Notes: generated from the letters alone by a model not told the origin. 64,000 bases of DNA from an uncultured Eubacterium sp. (GCA_910584065.1 CAJTZN010000006.1:1-64000), one strand, 5' to 3'; positions 51,940-61,337 are shown, counted from the first letter of the stretch. A program made the numbers and translations.

Positions 51940-53151
51940 TTAATATTCAGAACTGAGCAGGAAATCCGCAATGTGCATTGTTTTAATGCCTTCGTAATTT
52001 CCCCCTGCAAATTCATCTGTTGTGAGAACATATTTGGGATAATTATCGTGTATTTCAAGCAGGCGGTCATACTCCCGTTTTTCCGTCTTTTCAGAACCGA
52101 TTTCCTGCGTGACCTGAACATAGATTTTTTCGTTCTGCCTTACCGCCATAAAATCAATCTCTCCGTCGCTCGTTTTCCCAATATTGACGGTATATCCTCG
52201 GCGGCAAAGTTCCAGATACACAATGTTTTCAAGGCTTGAAGCCACGCTGTCAGCGTTATAGCCGAGAACGCTGTATCGCAGGGATACATCTGCAAGGTAG
52301 AATTTTTCCTGTGTTTTCAGGATTTCCTTGCCCTGCAAATCATATCGGGAGCAACGGTGAAGCAGATATGCCTTTTCCAGCTTCTCTAAGTAACTGTAAA
52401 CTGTTTCGTTATCAAGCGCCCTGCGTTCTGATTTCAGATAGTCTGAAATCGACTTTGCAGAAAAGGTATTGCCAACATTGTTGAAGGTGTATTTGACCAC
52501 CCGCTCCAACTGGTCGATTTTCCTGACCTGATTCCGTTTCACTATATCGGAAAAAATCGTAGAGTTATAAATATCCCGAACGATTGTGTAAATCTCGTCC
52601 TGAGAATATGCCTGCAAATGAGTTGCGGGGAATCCGCCCAATCGTACATAATTTGCAAGCTCGGTTTTGGAATCGCTGACAGCGGTATACTTCTCCCTGA
52701 ACATCAGATATTCAACGAAGGATAGGGTAAAAATCCGAAAAGAGATATATCTTCCGGTAAGATAGGTCGATATTTCAGAGGACATCATTCGGGAGTTAGA
52801 ACCCGTTATATACAGGTCAACATCAAAATCCGATGAGAGCGAATTGACAACCTTTTCCCAGCCCTTGATTTCCTGAACTTCATCAAGAAACAAATAGGTT
52901 TTGCCATCAGGCGAAAGCCGTTCCTTCAACTGAGCGTATATCTGCTTCGCTGTCATATCCTCATATTCCATTGAATCGTAACGACAGCTTACAATGCGAT
53001 CTTCGGGAATGCCTCGCTCTGTTTTCAGTTTTTCCATAATCATTTTCAGTATAGTAGACTTTCCGCAGCGGCGAACTCCCGTGAGTATCTTAACAAAGGG
53101 AGTGTCCACATAAGCCATTATTTTATCTACATACATTGGTCTGTAAATCAC
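51940..53151 (-). CDS. AAA-family ATPase with DUF4143 C-terminus
   Basis: The 403-residue protein begins with a P-loop ATPase: LTGVRRCGKSTILKMIMEKL near 23-42 (Walker A), YLFLDEVQEIKGWEKVVNSL near 90-109 (Walker B), and ITGSNSRMMSSEISTYLTGR near 116, typical of archaeal-type AAA proteins with a C-terminal DUF4143 domain (from about 200) that resembles a PD-(D/E)XK nuclease fold. Its DGEIDFMAVRQNEKIYVQVT near 325 supplies the D and E/Q-x-V pattern. The start is GTG at 53151 after GGAGGTGG. It is bracketed by copies of part of the HAD gene, so it was probably inserted together with a duplication. The biological role is unknown. Confidence 0.88.
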   Translation of the reverse strand: MIYRPMYVDKIMAYVDTPFVKILTGVRRCGKSTILKMIMEKLKTERGIPEDRIVSCRYDSMEYEDMTAKQIYAQLKERLSPDGKTYLFLDEVQEIKGWEKVVNSLSSDFDVDLYITGSNSRMMSSEISTYLTGRYISFRIFTLSFVEYLMFREKYTAVSDSKTELANYVRLGGFPATHLQAYSQDEIYTIVRDIYNSTIFSDIVKRNQVRKIDQLERVVKYTFNNVGNTFSAKSISDYLKSERRALDNETVYSYLEKLEKAYLLHRCSRYDLQGKEILKTQEKFYLADVSLRYSVLGYNADSVASSLENIVYLELCRRGYTVNIGKTSDGEIDFMAVRQNEKIYVQVTQEIGSEKTEKREYDRLLEIHDNYPKYVLTTDEFAGGNYEGIKTMHIADFLLSSEY

Positions 53152-53166
53152 GATAACCACCTCCAA

Positions 53167-53384
53167 CTATGAAATAGTGTACCGAAATTTCATCAAAAAG
53201 TCAATATTATCCAGAATTGGAGTACCAGTTAAAAAGAAAGCCGATGGAATCATGTCTGGAAGCAGGACCGAGGAAAGGAAAAACGGGAAGGTCGTTTTCC
53301 GAATCGGAAGCGGTCTGTTAATACGCTCTGCAACCACAGATGGGGCAAAAGAAATATTGCTGATCACGCCTGTGCGGATCCCTT
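53167..53384 (-). pseudogene. HAD hydrolase remnant
   Basis: The frame at 53167-53367 begins ISNISFAPSVVAERINR, identical to the HAD gene's residues around motif II, then diverges into unrelated sequence. It shares 72 identical bases with the intact HAD gene and is a fragment left by duplication or insertion. It is too short to be active. Confidence 0.75.
53313..53384. repeat. 72-bp direct repeat, copy in the HAD remnant
   Basis: Second copy of the 51429-51500 segment, identical by eye; it ends 12 bases before the GrpB stop. Confidence 0.9.
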
Positions 53385-53395
53385 ATTTCTCTAAC

Positions 53396-53938
53396 CTATT
53401 TATATCTATCCCCATACAGAACTCTTGCTTCTTCCGTATACTTTTGAACAAATCCAGTTTTCGCATTTGTATATCCATCCCTGTTATGCTCATATTCTTT
53501 CCATAATTTCAATTTCATTTTTTCGTAATTGTCCGCCACATCTGGATGCTCGATCAGATAATCCCTGAAATACAATTCATTGTTATCTCCGATGTATCTT
53601 ACATGTAAATGAAACACCCTTTCGGCAAATCCATTTTCTGTATACCCCTTGTTAAAAGAAAAACAATTTGCATTTTGGGCCATACATATATAACCACTGT
53701 TTACAATGAAATCTTTATAGTCCGGTAAATGGCATTCGATGGGAACTTCCACGAGAATATCAACAATCGGTTTTGCACAGATCGAACTGATCGCTGTACT
53801 TCCTATATGACTGATTCTTTTGGCTTGTGGAATTACTTTCTTCAGGAAAACTTCTTCCTCTGCGTACCATTCTTTCCAACAAGCCTGATGTTCTATTAAA
53901 AAAATAGGGAACAGTTCCCACAACTCTTTCAGGTTCAT
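53396..53938 (-). CDS. GrpB-family nucleotidyltransferase-like protein
   Basis: This 180-residue protein fits the GrpB family: AKRISHIGSTAISSICAKPI near 39-58 and VDILVEVPIE near 59-68, which contain the GS and DxD-type residues of the nucleotidyltransferase fold, plus HLHVRYIGDNNELYFRDYLI near 110 and a C-terminal AKTGFVQKYTEEA helix. The family is often annotated as glutamate-rich protein GrpB and often lies among drug-resistance or accessory genes, but its substrate is unknown. It probably acts in the cytosol. The start ATG is at 53938. Confidence 0.85.
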   Translation of the reverse strand: MNLKELWELFPIFLIEHQACWKEWYAEEEVFLKKVIPQAKRISHIGSTAISSICAKPIVDILVEVPIECHLPDYKDFIVNSGYICMAQNANCFSFNKGYTENGFAERVFHLHVRYIGDNNELYFRDYLIEHPDVADNYEKMKLKLWKEYEHNRDGYTNAKTGFVQKYTEEARVLYGDRYK

Positions 53939-53972
53939 TTCTGATAATTTCCTGCCAATTGTTTACACCTTT

Positions 53973-54056
53973 CTATTTCTGGTATTTCTCAAAAAACACA
54001 AACTGTAACTCATCATTAACCGTTTCACGTTTAAAGACGGCATGCCCGCCATACAC
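53973..54056 (-). pseudogene. possible C-terminal coding remnant
   Basis: The minus strand reads VYGGHAVFKRETVNDELQFV followed by FFEKYQK and a TAG at 53973-53975. This looks like the end of a protein whose remainder was lost when the chemoreceptor gene and its terminator were joined here. There is no start in frame and I cannot name the parent family. Confidence 0.3.
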
Positions 54057-54086
54057 AAAAAGAGACCGCCGCCCGGACAGTCTCTT
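54057..54086 (-). terminator. terminator of the chemoreceptor gene
   Basis: AGAGAC (54061-54066) pairs with GTCTCT (54080-54085) around a GC-rich loop, and TTTTT follows on the minus strand 35 bases past the stop codon. Confidence 0.6.
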
Positions 54087-54098
54087 CTCTCTTATCAA

Positions 54099-56062
54099 TT
54101 ATTCCTCTGCCAGTGTAAACTGATCCACCATCTCTTTTAAGCACGCCGCCTCCGCGGAAAGTTCCTCGCTCGCGGCCGCGCTCTCCTGCGCGACGGCGCT
54201 GTTGTTCTGTACCACGATTGAGATCTGGTTAATGCCCTCGGACACCTGCGCCACCGCCTCGGACTGCTCGTTGGACACGGCAGCGATATGATCGATGGCA
54301 TCCACCACCGTCTGAATACTGTTTACAACGCCCAGCAGAACATCCGCTGTACTCCGTGCAATTTCCGTACCGATATGTACCGCTTCCGTAGAGTTTCCAA
54401 TCAGTTCCGAGGTGTTCTGCGCCGCCTGGGCGGATTTCCCGGCCAGACTGCGGACCTCCTCCGCAACGACGGCAAATCCCTTGCCGGCATCTCCGGCTCT
54501 TGCCGCCTCCACCGCCGCGTTCAGGGCAAGTATATTCGTCTGGAACGCAATGTCGTCTATTGTCTTGAGAATCTTTTCAATCTCTTCGGAACTTGTCTCA
54601 ATTCTTCCCATGGCTTCCACCAGATTCTGCATCTTTTGGTTGCACAGAAGCACTTCCTCACCAGTCTGGTGCGTCTGGCTTCTCACATCTAACGCGCCGC
54701 CCGCCGTATCCTTCACCTGCTCAGCAATAGTGCTGATCCGCGATGCAAGCTCTTCTACCGAACTCGCCTGCTCCGTCGTGCCCTGACTGAGCGTCTGCGC
54801 GCTTGCAGACAATTGGTTGCTTGCATCGGACACCCCGCCCGCAGAATGGTTGACCTGAAGCATGGCATTGTTCAATGCCAACTTCATATTACGCATAGAC
54901 AGCAGAATATTGTGAAAACTGCCCACATACACGTCCTCATGCGAGGTATGGACATTCATATTCTGATTTGCCATCTCATTCAATAAATAATCAATATCCT
55001 TGATTACAATACTCAGCCCTTCCACAAGAGATGCGGTAGATCTGGCAAATTCACCTGTCTCATCCCTGTTGGCAATCTTGGGCATCGGGGTCTCCAAATC
55101 GCCATCCACCAGCAGCTTCATCCGATTGACGCACGCCTTCATCGGTTTGCCGATATTACGCGCAAGCGCCAGCGCAATGACAACGGATACCAGAATGGCA
55201 ATCCCCATCACCGTAAGATCAATGATAATGGCGTCTCTCGTAGATGCCAGATAATTGACCTGCGGAGCCGTCACCGCAATGCTCCAGCCGTCCGTGTCCG
55301 GCACGGACGCATAAGCCGCAAACATTTTATCCTCGCCGTTTACATAGCTTCCAAACCCGTTTTCCCCTTGCCGCATCTCGGTATGGATGGCCGCCAGCTC
55401 CTGCAGCGCGGGATCGCTCTGGGCCTCCGCTTCTATGTTCTGCACCGTAATCGTCTCAAGCGTAATGTCCGCAATGGTATCGCCTGATTTATTAATCATA
55501 TAAGCGCGGCTGTTCTCACCGATCTGAATAGCCGAAAGTTCAAAAAGGTTTCCTGCGGCACAAAATAGACAACGCCGACAATAGATTTTCCATTTCCCTC
55601 AGCATAGAGGGGCGCCGCTACCATAATGGACAGTTTCCCGGTGATCTTGCTGATCAACGGCTCTGATACAAAAACATTTCCCTGCAGAGCCTGGCGCACA
55701 TACTCCCGGTCGGAATAATCTTTGCCGTCAAAAATGCTGATACCGTCTTTGCCAATAATATTTCCCCTCTGGAAATTGTGCATGGCGGCGCGCCCGTCAA
55801 TGATCGCCTGTTTCTCTTCCGTCGAAACATTCGGATCAGACAATTGCGGAATGCATCCAACCTCTATAACAACGTTTTTATAAGCCGTTAATTCCTGCTG
55901 AACACGCCCTGCCGCAAGAACCGCAGTTTCACTCATCATCTGCTCCACAGTAGACATGGTACTGTCATAATTAAGAGCAATACTAAAAGACCCGGATACT
56001 GCCAATCCCGCCAGAACAGTCAGAATAAGACATAATGTGATTTTAGTTCGTATGCTTCTCAT
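54099..56062 (-). pseudogene. methyl-accepting chemotaxis protein, split by a frameshift
   Basis: Two overlapping frames together encode one chemoreceptor. The first (55496-56062) has a transmembrane helix (about 8-30) and most of a Cache-type sensor ending at PQETFLN. The second (54099-55499) resumes the sensor, has the second transmembrane helix (LTVMGIAILVSVVIALALAR), a HAMP domain, and the signaling hairpin tip IDDIAFQTNILALNAAVEAA. The shift falls at AAAAA (55542-55546 on the plus strand, a T-run in the gene): one more base restores the frame through ELSAIQIGENSRAYMINK. It is either a true mutation, phase-variable slippage, or a sequencing error. It would need cognate CheA/CheW, none of which lie in the window. 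Confidence 0.85.
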
Positions 56063-56198
56063 GTCAATACCTCCTCATTTTTAATGCAAAATTCTTGTCA
56101 ACGCTTGTCAATACTTTCCTTCTCCAGCGGTGAAGAATAAATTTCTTAAATCCAGCCGATATTCCTTTTTTATCCTTCCCAGCAGCCGCTAAAAACAG

Positions 56199-56546
56199 TC
56201 AGAACAATACTTCTCCTAAATATTTATCATGTGGAACTACTAAGCACTTTTCGATCGGCTTCCAATAGCTCTCGTAAAGATTTTTTTGTGCCGCCCCGTA
56301 GCTCTCCTTCGTATCAAATTCCCAGTAGAGTACGTATTTGACACTCTTTACAATACGGGTGAGCTTACGCGGGGGAAGCCCTTCTTTTATTTGTTCCATA
56401 TCTATGCGGTACTCTCTTTTACTGAACCGAAGCAAACGCAATCCCTCCTGTTTTTCCAAAAAGCTTTTCACTTCCCGCATCAGTGTTTCAAATTCCTCTG
56501 TTTTTTGAGGCTTCACCTGATAAATACAAAGTTCTGTAAATGCCAT
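56199..56546 (-). CDS. dimeric alpha-beta barrel (ABM-like) protein
   Basis: The 115-residue protein has the size and pattern of the ABM/dimeric alpha-beta barrel fold: MAFTELCIYQVKPQKTEEFE, TLMREVKSFLEKQEGLRLL, and VKYVLYWEFDTKESYGAAQK, typical of small monooxygenase-like or stress-associated proteins. No catalytic residues can be assigned. The start at 56546 is chosen because GGAGGAAAAT precedes it; 56558 also opens. It precedes the chemoreceptor on the same strand. Confidence 0.6.
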   Translation of the reverse strand: MAFTELCIYQVKPQKTEEFETLMREVKSFLEKQEGLRLLRFSKREYRIDMEQIKEGLPPRKLTRIVKSVKYVLYWEFDTKESYGAAQKNLYESYWKPIEKCLVVPHDKYLGEVLF

Positions 56547-56616
56547 ATTTTCCTCCATCTCTCATTGAAAATCATTTGTCTGGTTATCCTTCACAACGGA
56601 TAATCAGGCAATGTGA

Positions 56617-57000
56617 TCAAAAATCTGTCAAAAATATCTTAGCGATACTGGTTAAACCAAATACATCAACCACATTTTCTATTCCTAATTTAATCTCTTC
56701 TCGACAGAAATCATTTTCTTCTAAGAAATCATCGGACTTGTCGTTTAAGTAGGAATAAAACAATAGTGCAATTTCTAAACTTGACATATCCATATCACGG
56801 ATCAAATCATATAATCTGTTTTCAGCTTCATTGATTTTTCCAGCGTCTATCATGTCTAACAAATTTTCCAATGTTTCCTTTTCTTCTTTGTTGTCTAATA
56901 ATTCTACTGTCGGAGATTCCGTATCAATGTTGAATAATAGCTTTAAAATAGTTCTCACCATTTCTTTGATGAGCCTCATTACATAATCTTGCTCAAACAT
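56617..57000 (-). CDS. DUF6483 family protein
   Basis: This 127-residue helical protein opens MFEQDYVMRLIKEMVRTILK and has the acidic leucine-rich LENLLDMIDAGKINEAENRL near 47-66, and LIRDMDMSSLEIALLFYSYL, matching DUF6483, a tetratricopeptide-like small family of Firmicutes. There is no membrane segment. The start follows GAGGAGAATG (two ATGs are possible). Function is unknown. Confidence 0.7.
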   Translation of the reverse strand: MFEQDYVMRLIKEMVRTILKLLFNIDTESPTVELLDNKEEKETLENLLDMIDAGKINEAENRLYDLIRDMDMSSLEIALLFYSYLNDKSDDFLEENDFCREEIKLGIENVVDVFGLTSIAKIFLTDF

Positions 57001-57119
57001 AATCATTCTCCTCGTCCTTCTGCATCTTATTTGCAGAAAAAATCAAGTTGTCTATGCGAACTTTTACAAATCTCTGCTTTTATCACTAACATCACCTCAC
57101 AACTCCCAAGTTGTTGACA

Positions 57120-57677
57120 TTATTTGATTGTCCAATACCCATCATAAGCATATCCATTTTTACCAATCAGCAAATTATCAGATTTTGTGAATCCTGCTTT
57201 TTGAATTGCTTTTATTCTTTCTACCGCATAGATCGGCGCCTTCGTAAGCACCCCTTTACACCCAAGTATTTCATCAATTTCTGGTGTGATTAGTGAAAAA
57301 ATATCATACAACATATCTTGCTGTTCATAATCACTTTTCACATCTACTCTTAAAATCCCCATGTTATTAAATTCATCTTCTGACACTCTCAAACATAATT
57401 CAACTGTTCCAATTACACTCGATACCGCTTTATCAACGATAGAAAGTCTAACAAACCAACCATTATCATATGCCATATTCCAAAAGCCAATAGCCTCTGC
57501 CATTCTTTCTTTTGTTGCATAATAAAAATTATCCCCGTCACAATTATCACTATTAAAAAATGGTAGTGCATTCTTGTCACTATATACCTTCCACAAATCA
57601 TCACAATCTTTGTCCTGGAATAATCGAACTAAAAATTTTTCATTTTCTAATGCTGGACATGTTTCATAAATATTCAT
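57120..57677 (-). CDS. GNAT-family N-acetyltransferase
   Basis: The 185-residue protein starts MNIYETCPALENEKFLVRLF and shows the GNAT order: a substrate-side helix, FYYATKERMAEAIGFWNMAY, GTVELCLRVSEDEF as central beta strands, and a degenerate acetyl-CoA loop (VDVKSDYEQQDMLYDIFSL). The final ERIKAIQKAGFTKSDNLLIG is typical. The substrate is unknown. The start at 57677 follows TGGAGGTATCTT; 57740 is rejected. It is one of several acetyltransferase genes in this array. Confidence 0.75.
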   Translation of the reverse strand: MNIYETCPALENEKFLVRLFQDKDCDDLWKVYSDKNALPFFNSDNCDGDNFYYATKERMAEAIGFWNMAYDNGWFVRLSIVDKAVSSVIGTVELCLRVSEDEFNNMGILRVDVKSDYEQQDMLYDIFSLITPEIDEILGCKGVLTKAPIYAVERIKAIQKAGFTKSDNLLIGKNGYAYDGYWTIK

Positions 57678-57771
57678 AAGATACCTCCAAATACCGTTTT
57701 TACGTTCTCTGCAACTCTCCTGCAAACGCGGATTGTTCAAGGCAAGGCCCCAAAAGTCCTGCGGCGGCTAT

Positions 57772-58479
57772 TCAATAATTGATATTTGCTTTTCTCGCCT
57801 GACTGCATAAGTCACGAGTAGATAATGTGTAGCTTTTCCCGTCCTTGATAAAATGTGTCCCACACTGCCGAAACTCAAAATGTACTTTGCGGGCGATACA
57901 TTGCTCCCGTATGGAAAGCACCCACGCATAGTCAAGCAGTCTGGCATTTCTGTCTGATTCGCCGCCGACTACAACTAATTCAACATGATCAAGATAGGCG
58001 GCAAGGTTTATTTCCTCAATCAATGGCTGACAGATAATATTTTTATGCTTTATAGGCAGTTCATTGAAAATGGAAAGCCTGTAATCAGCTCTGTCTTGAT
58101 TTTCTACCGTGCAGCCAACCGTGACATTATCGTATCCATCGTTCCAGTCCTTTGGAATACAATCCATAAACCGCTCAATACGCTTTGTCAAAAACAGAAA
58201 GTGCAGGTCAGAACGCTCCCGTACCATCTGCCAACATTCAGGACGCCATTCATCGGCATCCTCAACCAGAAAATCCGTGGAGAAGCAGAGATACACGATC
58301 TGTCCCGATTTAATTTTGTATGCTCCCGATTTATTTTTAGCGATAGGGGCGTAGAAGTTATCCGTCTTTACAATATTGTTCGTATCAATCCCACGTTTGA
58401 AGTCGCCCTTATGGATGTAACAATACCTGCATCCCTCGCTATGTTTGTGGCAGCCACGCCACGGATTCCACATTGCCAT
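57772..58479 (-). CDS. DUF5131 (phage Gp37/Gp68-like) protein
   Basis: This 235-residue protein starts MAMWNPWRGCHKHSEGCRYC and so carries the C-x6-C-x2-C cluster of the DUF5131/Gp37-Gp68 family, a radical SAM-like fold. Other family stretches are FSTDFLVEDADEWRPECWQM near 67-86, LFLTKRIERF near 95, and VGGESDRNARLLDYAWVLSI near 172-191. Family members are found in phages and mobile DNA. Function is unproven. The start follows GTGAGGTGATAG. It belongs to the accessory array. Confidence 0.88.
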   Translation of the reverse strand: MAMWNPWRGCHKHSEGCRYCYIHKGDFKRGIDTNNIVKTDNFYAPIAKNKSGAYKIKSGQIVYLCFSTDFLVEDADEWRPECWQMVRERSDLHFLFLTKRIERFMDCIPKDWNDGYDNVTVGCTVENQDRADYRLSIFNELPIKHKNIICQPLIEEINLAAYLDHVELVVVGGESDRNARLLDYAWVLSIREQCIARKVHFEFRQCGTHFIKDGKSYTLSTRDLCSQARKANINY

Positions 58480-58545
58480 AATCTATCACCTCACTAAATG
58501 CCATTTTTTCTCTGTCTAACTCCTACACAAACGAGAATTTAGTAA

Positions 58546-59088
58546 TTACCATTCCACTTCAATCACGCACTTGTCTGCCCCTGTCTTTATGCTTTCAAGT
58601 AATGTAACATTTACATCTGTCTTAAATACTTTACTAAAAATTCCTTCTGCATTTCCCAATGTACAATAGCACCATGTTTTTGATAATTCTTGAGGTACTC
58701 TTTTTACACAGGCACAATAGCATTCAGGATAACAAAATCGAATCTTGTTGTCAGATATGTATTCAAGACAAGCAAAGGTCTCTTTTTGATTAAATAAACA
58801 CACAAATTCCTTTATACTATCTGCCTTATTCAAATATTTCAGAAGTTTGTTTGCAATTGATTTGCCATCATTACATCTACACTCTCTTCTAATACTGATT
58901 ATTGTATCTGTATCAAAATGATCTTCAAGATAGTTGCAAATTGTATTCGCCCATAGATATTTTTTCTTAATATCAGCACTCTTTGACAATGGATAATTGA
59001 CTTCAAATTCTCTTGCCGTATCATATCCAATATGTCTTTCTAAGCTATCTACTAATCTAACAGAATGTGCATTATCATTTTTTGCCAT
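58546..59088 (-). CDS. DUF6144 family protein
   Basis: The 180-residue protein is cysteine-rich (CRCNDG near 69, CLFNQKETFACLEY, CYPECYCACVKRVP near 117-131, TWCYCTLGNAEGI), suggesting a metal or redox centre. I associate this pattern with DUF6144, of unknown role. The start follows AAAGGAGGACATT. It is AT-rich and lies between DUF5131 and a P-loop kinase, all leftward. Confidence 0.65.
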   Translation of the reverse strand: MAKNDNAHSVRLVDSLERHIGYDTAREFEVNYPLSKSADIKKKYLWANTICNYLEDHFDTDTIISIRRECRCNDGKSIANKLLKYLNKADSIKEFVCLFNQKETFACLEYISDNKIRFCYPECYCACVKRVPQELSKTWCYCTLGNAEGIFSKVFKTDVNVTLLESIKTGADKCVIEVEW

Positions 59089-59146
59089 AATGTCCTCCTT
59101 TAAATTCCGATTTTATGCTTCCTGCAACTTCCCAGCAAATGGAAAT

Positions 59147-59611
59147 TTATTGTTCCAATTCTTCCTTGGTAGGTATTTCAAATAATTCTGACCATTCATC
59201 AAAATTTTCTTTCTCTACATAAAATATAGCGTTTTTTCCAGCCAATTTATTACGGACAGACAATCGTTCCCAAATAATGTCGTTAGGAACATTCATATAA
59301 TGGATTTTGCAATTTGCCCCAAAGGAATTGGCTCTTCGTCTAAATTCATCACGTTCTGATTTTGTCCAAAATCCGAAATCAAGAATAACATCGACACCCG
59401 ACTTCAAAACTTTTACAGCGATTTCCCACATTAGTTCTTCAACCTTGGTATGACGTTCATCATGTTCCTTGTCTGAGATGTCATGACCGAACAAAAAATA
59501 CTGCCACTCATCAGGTGTTAATCTCAATGCTTTATACTCGTATTCTAATTTTATTGCTTCTGTAGTTTTTCCACTGCCTGGTAAGCCTACCATCAAATGA
59601 AGTGTCGCCAT
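59147..59611 (-). CDS. P-loop kinase-like AAA protein
   Basis: This 154-residue protein begins MATLHLMVGLPGSGKTTEAI, where GLPGSGKT is the Walker A loop, and has a second-strand aspartate in GVDVILDFGFWTKSERDEFR near 72-91 with the lid-type RRRANSFGANCKIHYMNVPN. It resembles the zeta-toxin/polynucleotide-kinase-like group of small kinases that phosphorylate antibiotics or nucleic acids. Substrate is unknown. The start follows GGAGGTATAAT; the frame to 59662 is rejected. Confidence 0.82.
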   Translation of the reverse strand: MATLHLMVGLPGSGKTTEAIKLEYEYKALRLTPDEWQYFLFGHDISDKEHDERHTKVEELMWEIAVKVLKSGVDVILDFGFWTKSERDEFRRRANSFGANCKIHYMNVPNDIIWERLSVRNKLAGKNAIFYVEKENFDEWSELFEIPTKEELEQ

Positions 59612-59691
59612 ATTATACCTCCACAAATCCCGATTGTTTATCTCTAAAAACAAAAATTTCATAATATTCTCAAAATTAGAAATCCGTTACA

Positions 59692-59941
59692 TTAGTCTTT
59701 ATATTTTAAACAAAGGGATATTTTCTTTATCGGTTATAGATTTACTGTAAAACCCTAAAAAATCTTTTTTCTCCCAACCTTTGTCAATCCAGAATTTTTT
59801 CCCTTGCTCATTTGTTTCCATTACATTTAAACATACCCTACTTTCTCATTTTCTAAAATGGAATAACTCCATTTCCCGTTTTGATAACACGGCAACATAC
59901 GCCCAAAAAGTTTAAATGGCTCATTTTTAATGTTAAGTTGT
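59692..59941 (-). pseudogene. GNAT acetyltransferase remnant with frameshift and internal deletion
   Basis: Minus-strand reading gives NEPFKLFGRMLPCYQNGKWS from about 59929, then a stop and frame change, then VCLNVMETNEQGKKFWIDKG and WEKKDFLGFYSKSITDKENI ending at a TAA at 59692-59694. The two pieces match the beginning and end of one GNAT family, with the middle (including the acetyl-CoA loop) missing. It sits directly after the cytidine deaminase stop. Confidence 0.7.
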
Positions 59942-60334
59942 TTATATCCACCACTTAGGAGTAAGTTCACCAAGAGTAACGATTTCCTCTGTTTCAAAAT
60001 CCATCAGCACTTCAATTTCTTGATAACTATTGGGCATAAGCTGAACCATCAATTCCCGGCAAGCACCACATGGAGCGCCGGATTTTCCGTTTGGCATGAT
60101 TGCAAGCACTTTTTTTATTTCCTGTTCGCCATTTGTAATCATATTAAAAATCGCATTTCTTTCAGCACATATTCCCAATGTAGAGCAAGTATCTACACAG
60201 ACGCCCACGTATATTTTTCCCGATGATGATAGTATTGCAGCAGCCACTCCTCCCGCATCTACATAATCAGATATTTGCCGCCCGTTCTGTACTGCTTTTG
60301 CCGCCTGAAACATTTCTTTCCATATCTGTTCCAT
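59942..60334 (-). CDS. cytidine deaminase-like protein
   Basis: The 130-residue enzyme has the cytidine deaminase zinc motifs CAERNAIFNMI near 60 (with the catalytic glutamate) and PCGACRELMVQ near 87, plus SSSGKIYVGVCVDTCSTLGI. It hydrolyses cytidine or a related base to uridine, in pyrimidine salvage; resistance to blasticidin-type drugs is a possible alternative in this accessory setting. The start is ATG at 60334 with GAGGAAAT upstream. It is leftward and followed by a GNAT remnant. Confidence 0.85.
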   Translation of the reverse strand: MEQIWKEMFQAAKAVQNGRQISDYVDAGGVAAAILSSSGKIYVGVCVDTCSTLGICAERNAIFNMITNGEQEIKKVLAIMPNGKSGAPCGACRELMVQLMPNSYQEIEVLMDFETEEIVTLGELTPKWWI

Positions 60335-60379
60335 AATAATTTCCTCTGCTTTTATCAATAAATCCCGAGTTGTATTTCT

Positions 60380-60859
60380 CTATTGCACTGTAAATTCAGT
60401 CCATTCAATATGATTATATTGCATTACATCATTTGCCTTTTTCATACCAAGTTTCTCATAAAACGGGATGGCATTTTCATTTGCGATCAAATATACCGCA
60501 ATATCTTTTTCACCACCTGCCTTATCGTGTGCAGTTTTCATAAGCTGTCTTCCAATACCCTGTCCCTCATAGTCTCTGTCAATCCCTAAATCTGTTACAT
60601 AGAGCCAATAAACATAATCCGTCAACCCAAATAAAACGCCGACGATTAAACCATTCTCGTTTCTTGCAATAAGACTTATCGTAACATTGTTTACAAGTTT
60701 AGATATTCTTTCTTCAAACCGTTCCTTTGGATATTGTGAACCCAAATCTGTCCTTTTTAAAAAACTAATATATTCCGCGGAAGATATTCGTTCTTCCCTG
60801 ATTTTTATTTCTTCACTCATAAAAATTTCCTCCATCATAAATTCCATAATATCACTCAT
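60380..60859 (-). CDS. GNAT-family N-acetyltransferase
   Basis: This 159-residue protein has the GNAT core: ISLIARNENGLIVGVLFGLT, the strand YWLYVTDLGIDRDYEGQGIG near 88-107, RQLMKTAHDKAGGEKDIAVY, and NENAIPFYEKLGMKKANDVM. The Q-x-x-G-x-G/A loop is DYEGQGIGRQL. The substrate is unknown. The start at 60859 follows AAAGGAGGCGC. It is 45 bases before the cytidine deaminase. Confidence 0.9.
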   Translation of the reverse strand: MSDIMEFMMEEIFMSEEIKIREERISSAEYISFLKRTDLGSQYPKERFEERISKLVNNVTISLIARNENGLIVGVLFGLTDYVYWLYVTDLGIDRDYEGQGIGRQLMKTAHDKAGGEKDIAVYLIANENAIPFYEKLGMKKANDVMQYNHIEWTEFTVQ

Positions 60860-60911
60860 GATGTGCGCCTCCTTTCGCACTCCTAATCTACGAAAGGCGC
60901 ACAGTTCCCAT

Positions 60912-61337
60912 TTAGTGGTTGATCAAAAAAAGACCTATTCCACATACAACAATGCCCACAACTTGTCGCAGTGAAATCGTTTCTTTGTAAAGCAGGAATC
61001 CTATTACAATCAGTGCAACGGCAAGACAAATGTTTGCTGTCAATGCTCCGTTGCTGACTTTCCAGCCTGCTCGGTATAGGAAAACATACCCTGCTTCGAG
61101 TCCAATGATGGACAAGCCTAAAACAAAGGATGTCCAATTGACCTGCTTGATTTCAGCGATTGCCCTCGCCGGGCCTGCGCTGCTTACAAAAAGAATGGAT
61201 GAGAGCACTGCTCCGATCAAGTATGTGACCGTTAATGCTCCAAACGTATTTACATTTTCCGGCGTTGACTTCGCACATATGTTATAAAAACAGTTTGACA
61301 CAACAATTAACACCAACGGCCATATCATGTTCCACAT
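60912..61337 (-). CDS. EamA-type drug/metabolite transporter (short form)
   Basis: The 141-residue membrane protein has four likely helices (about 3-20, 29-49, 65-84, 92-112, with a fifth to the end) and the EamA-style ENVNTFGALTVTYLIGAVLS. It resembles single-repeat DMT proteins that form dimers. Substrate is unknown. The start at 61337 follows CAGGAGGAATTT. It lies between a DUF4253 gene and the GNAT gene. Confidence 0.8.
   Translation of the reverse strand: MWNMIWPLVLIVVSNCFYNICAKSTPENVNTFGALTVTYLIGAVLSSILFVSSAGPARAIAEIKQVNWTSFVLGLSIIGLEAGYVFLYRAGWKVSNGALTANICLAVALIVIGFLLYKETISLRQVVGIVVCGIGLFLINH

Noticed and set aside
56130..56160. Sigma-D-like chemotaxis promoter (TAAA ... GCCGATAT) on the plus strand near the chemoreceptor
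   Set aside because: Spacing is 13 rather than about 15, and it points right, away from the chemoreceptor and into the convergent neighbour, so it is probably chance.
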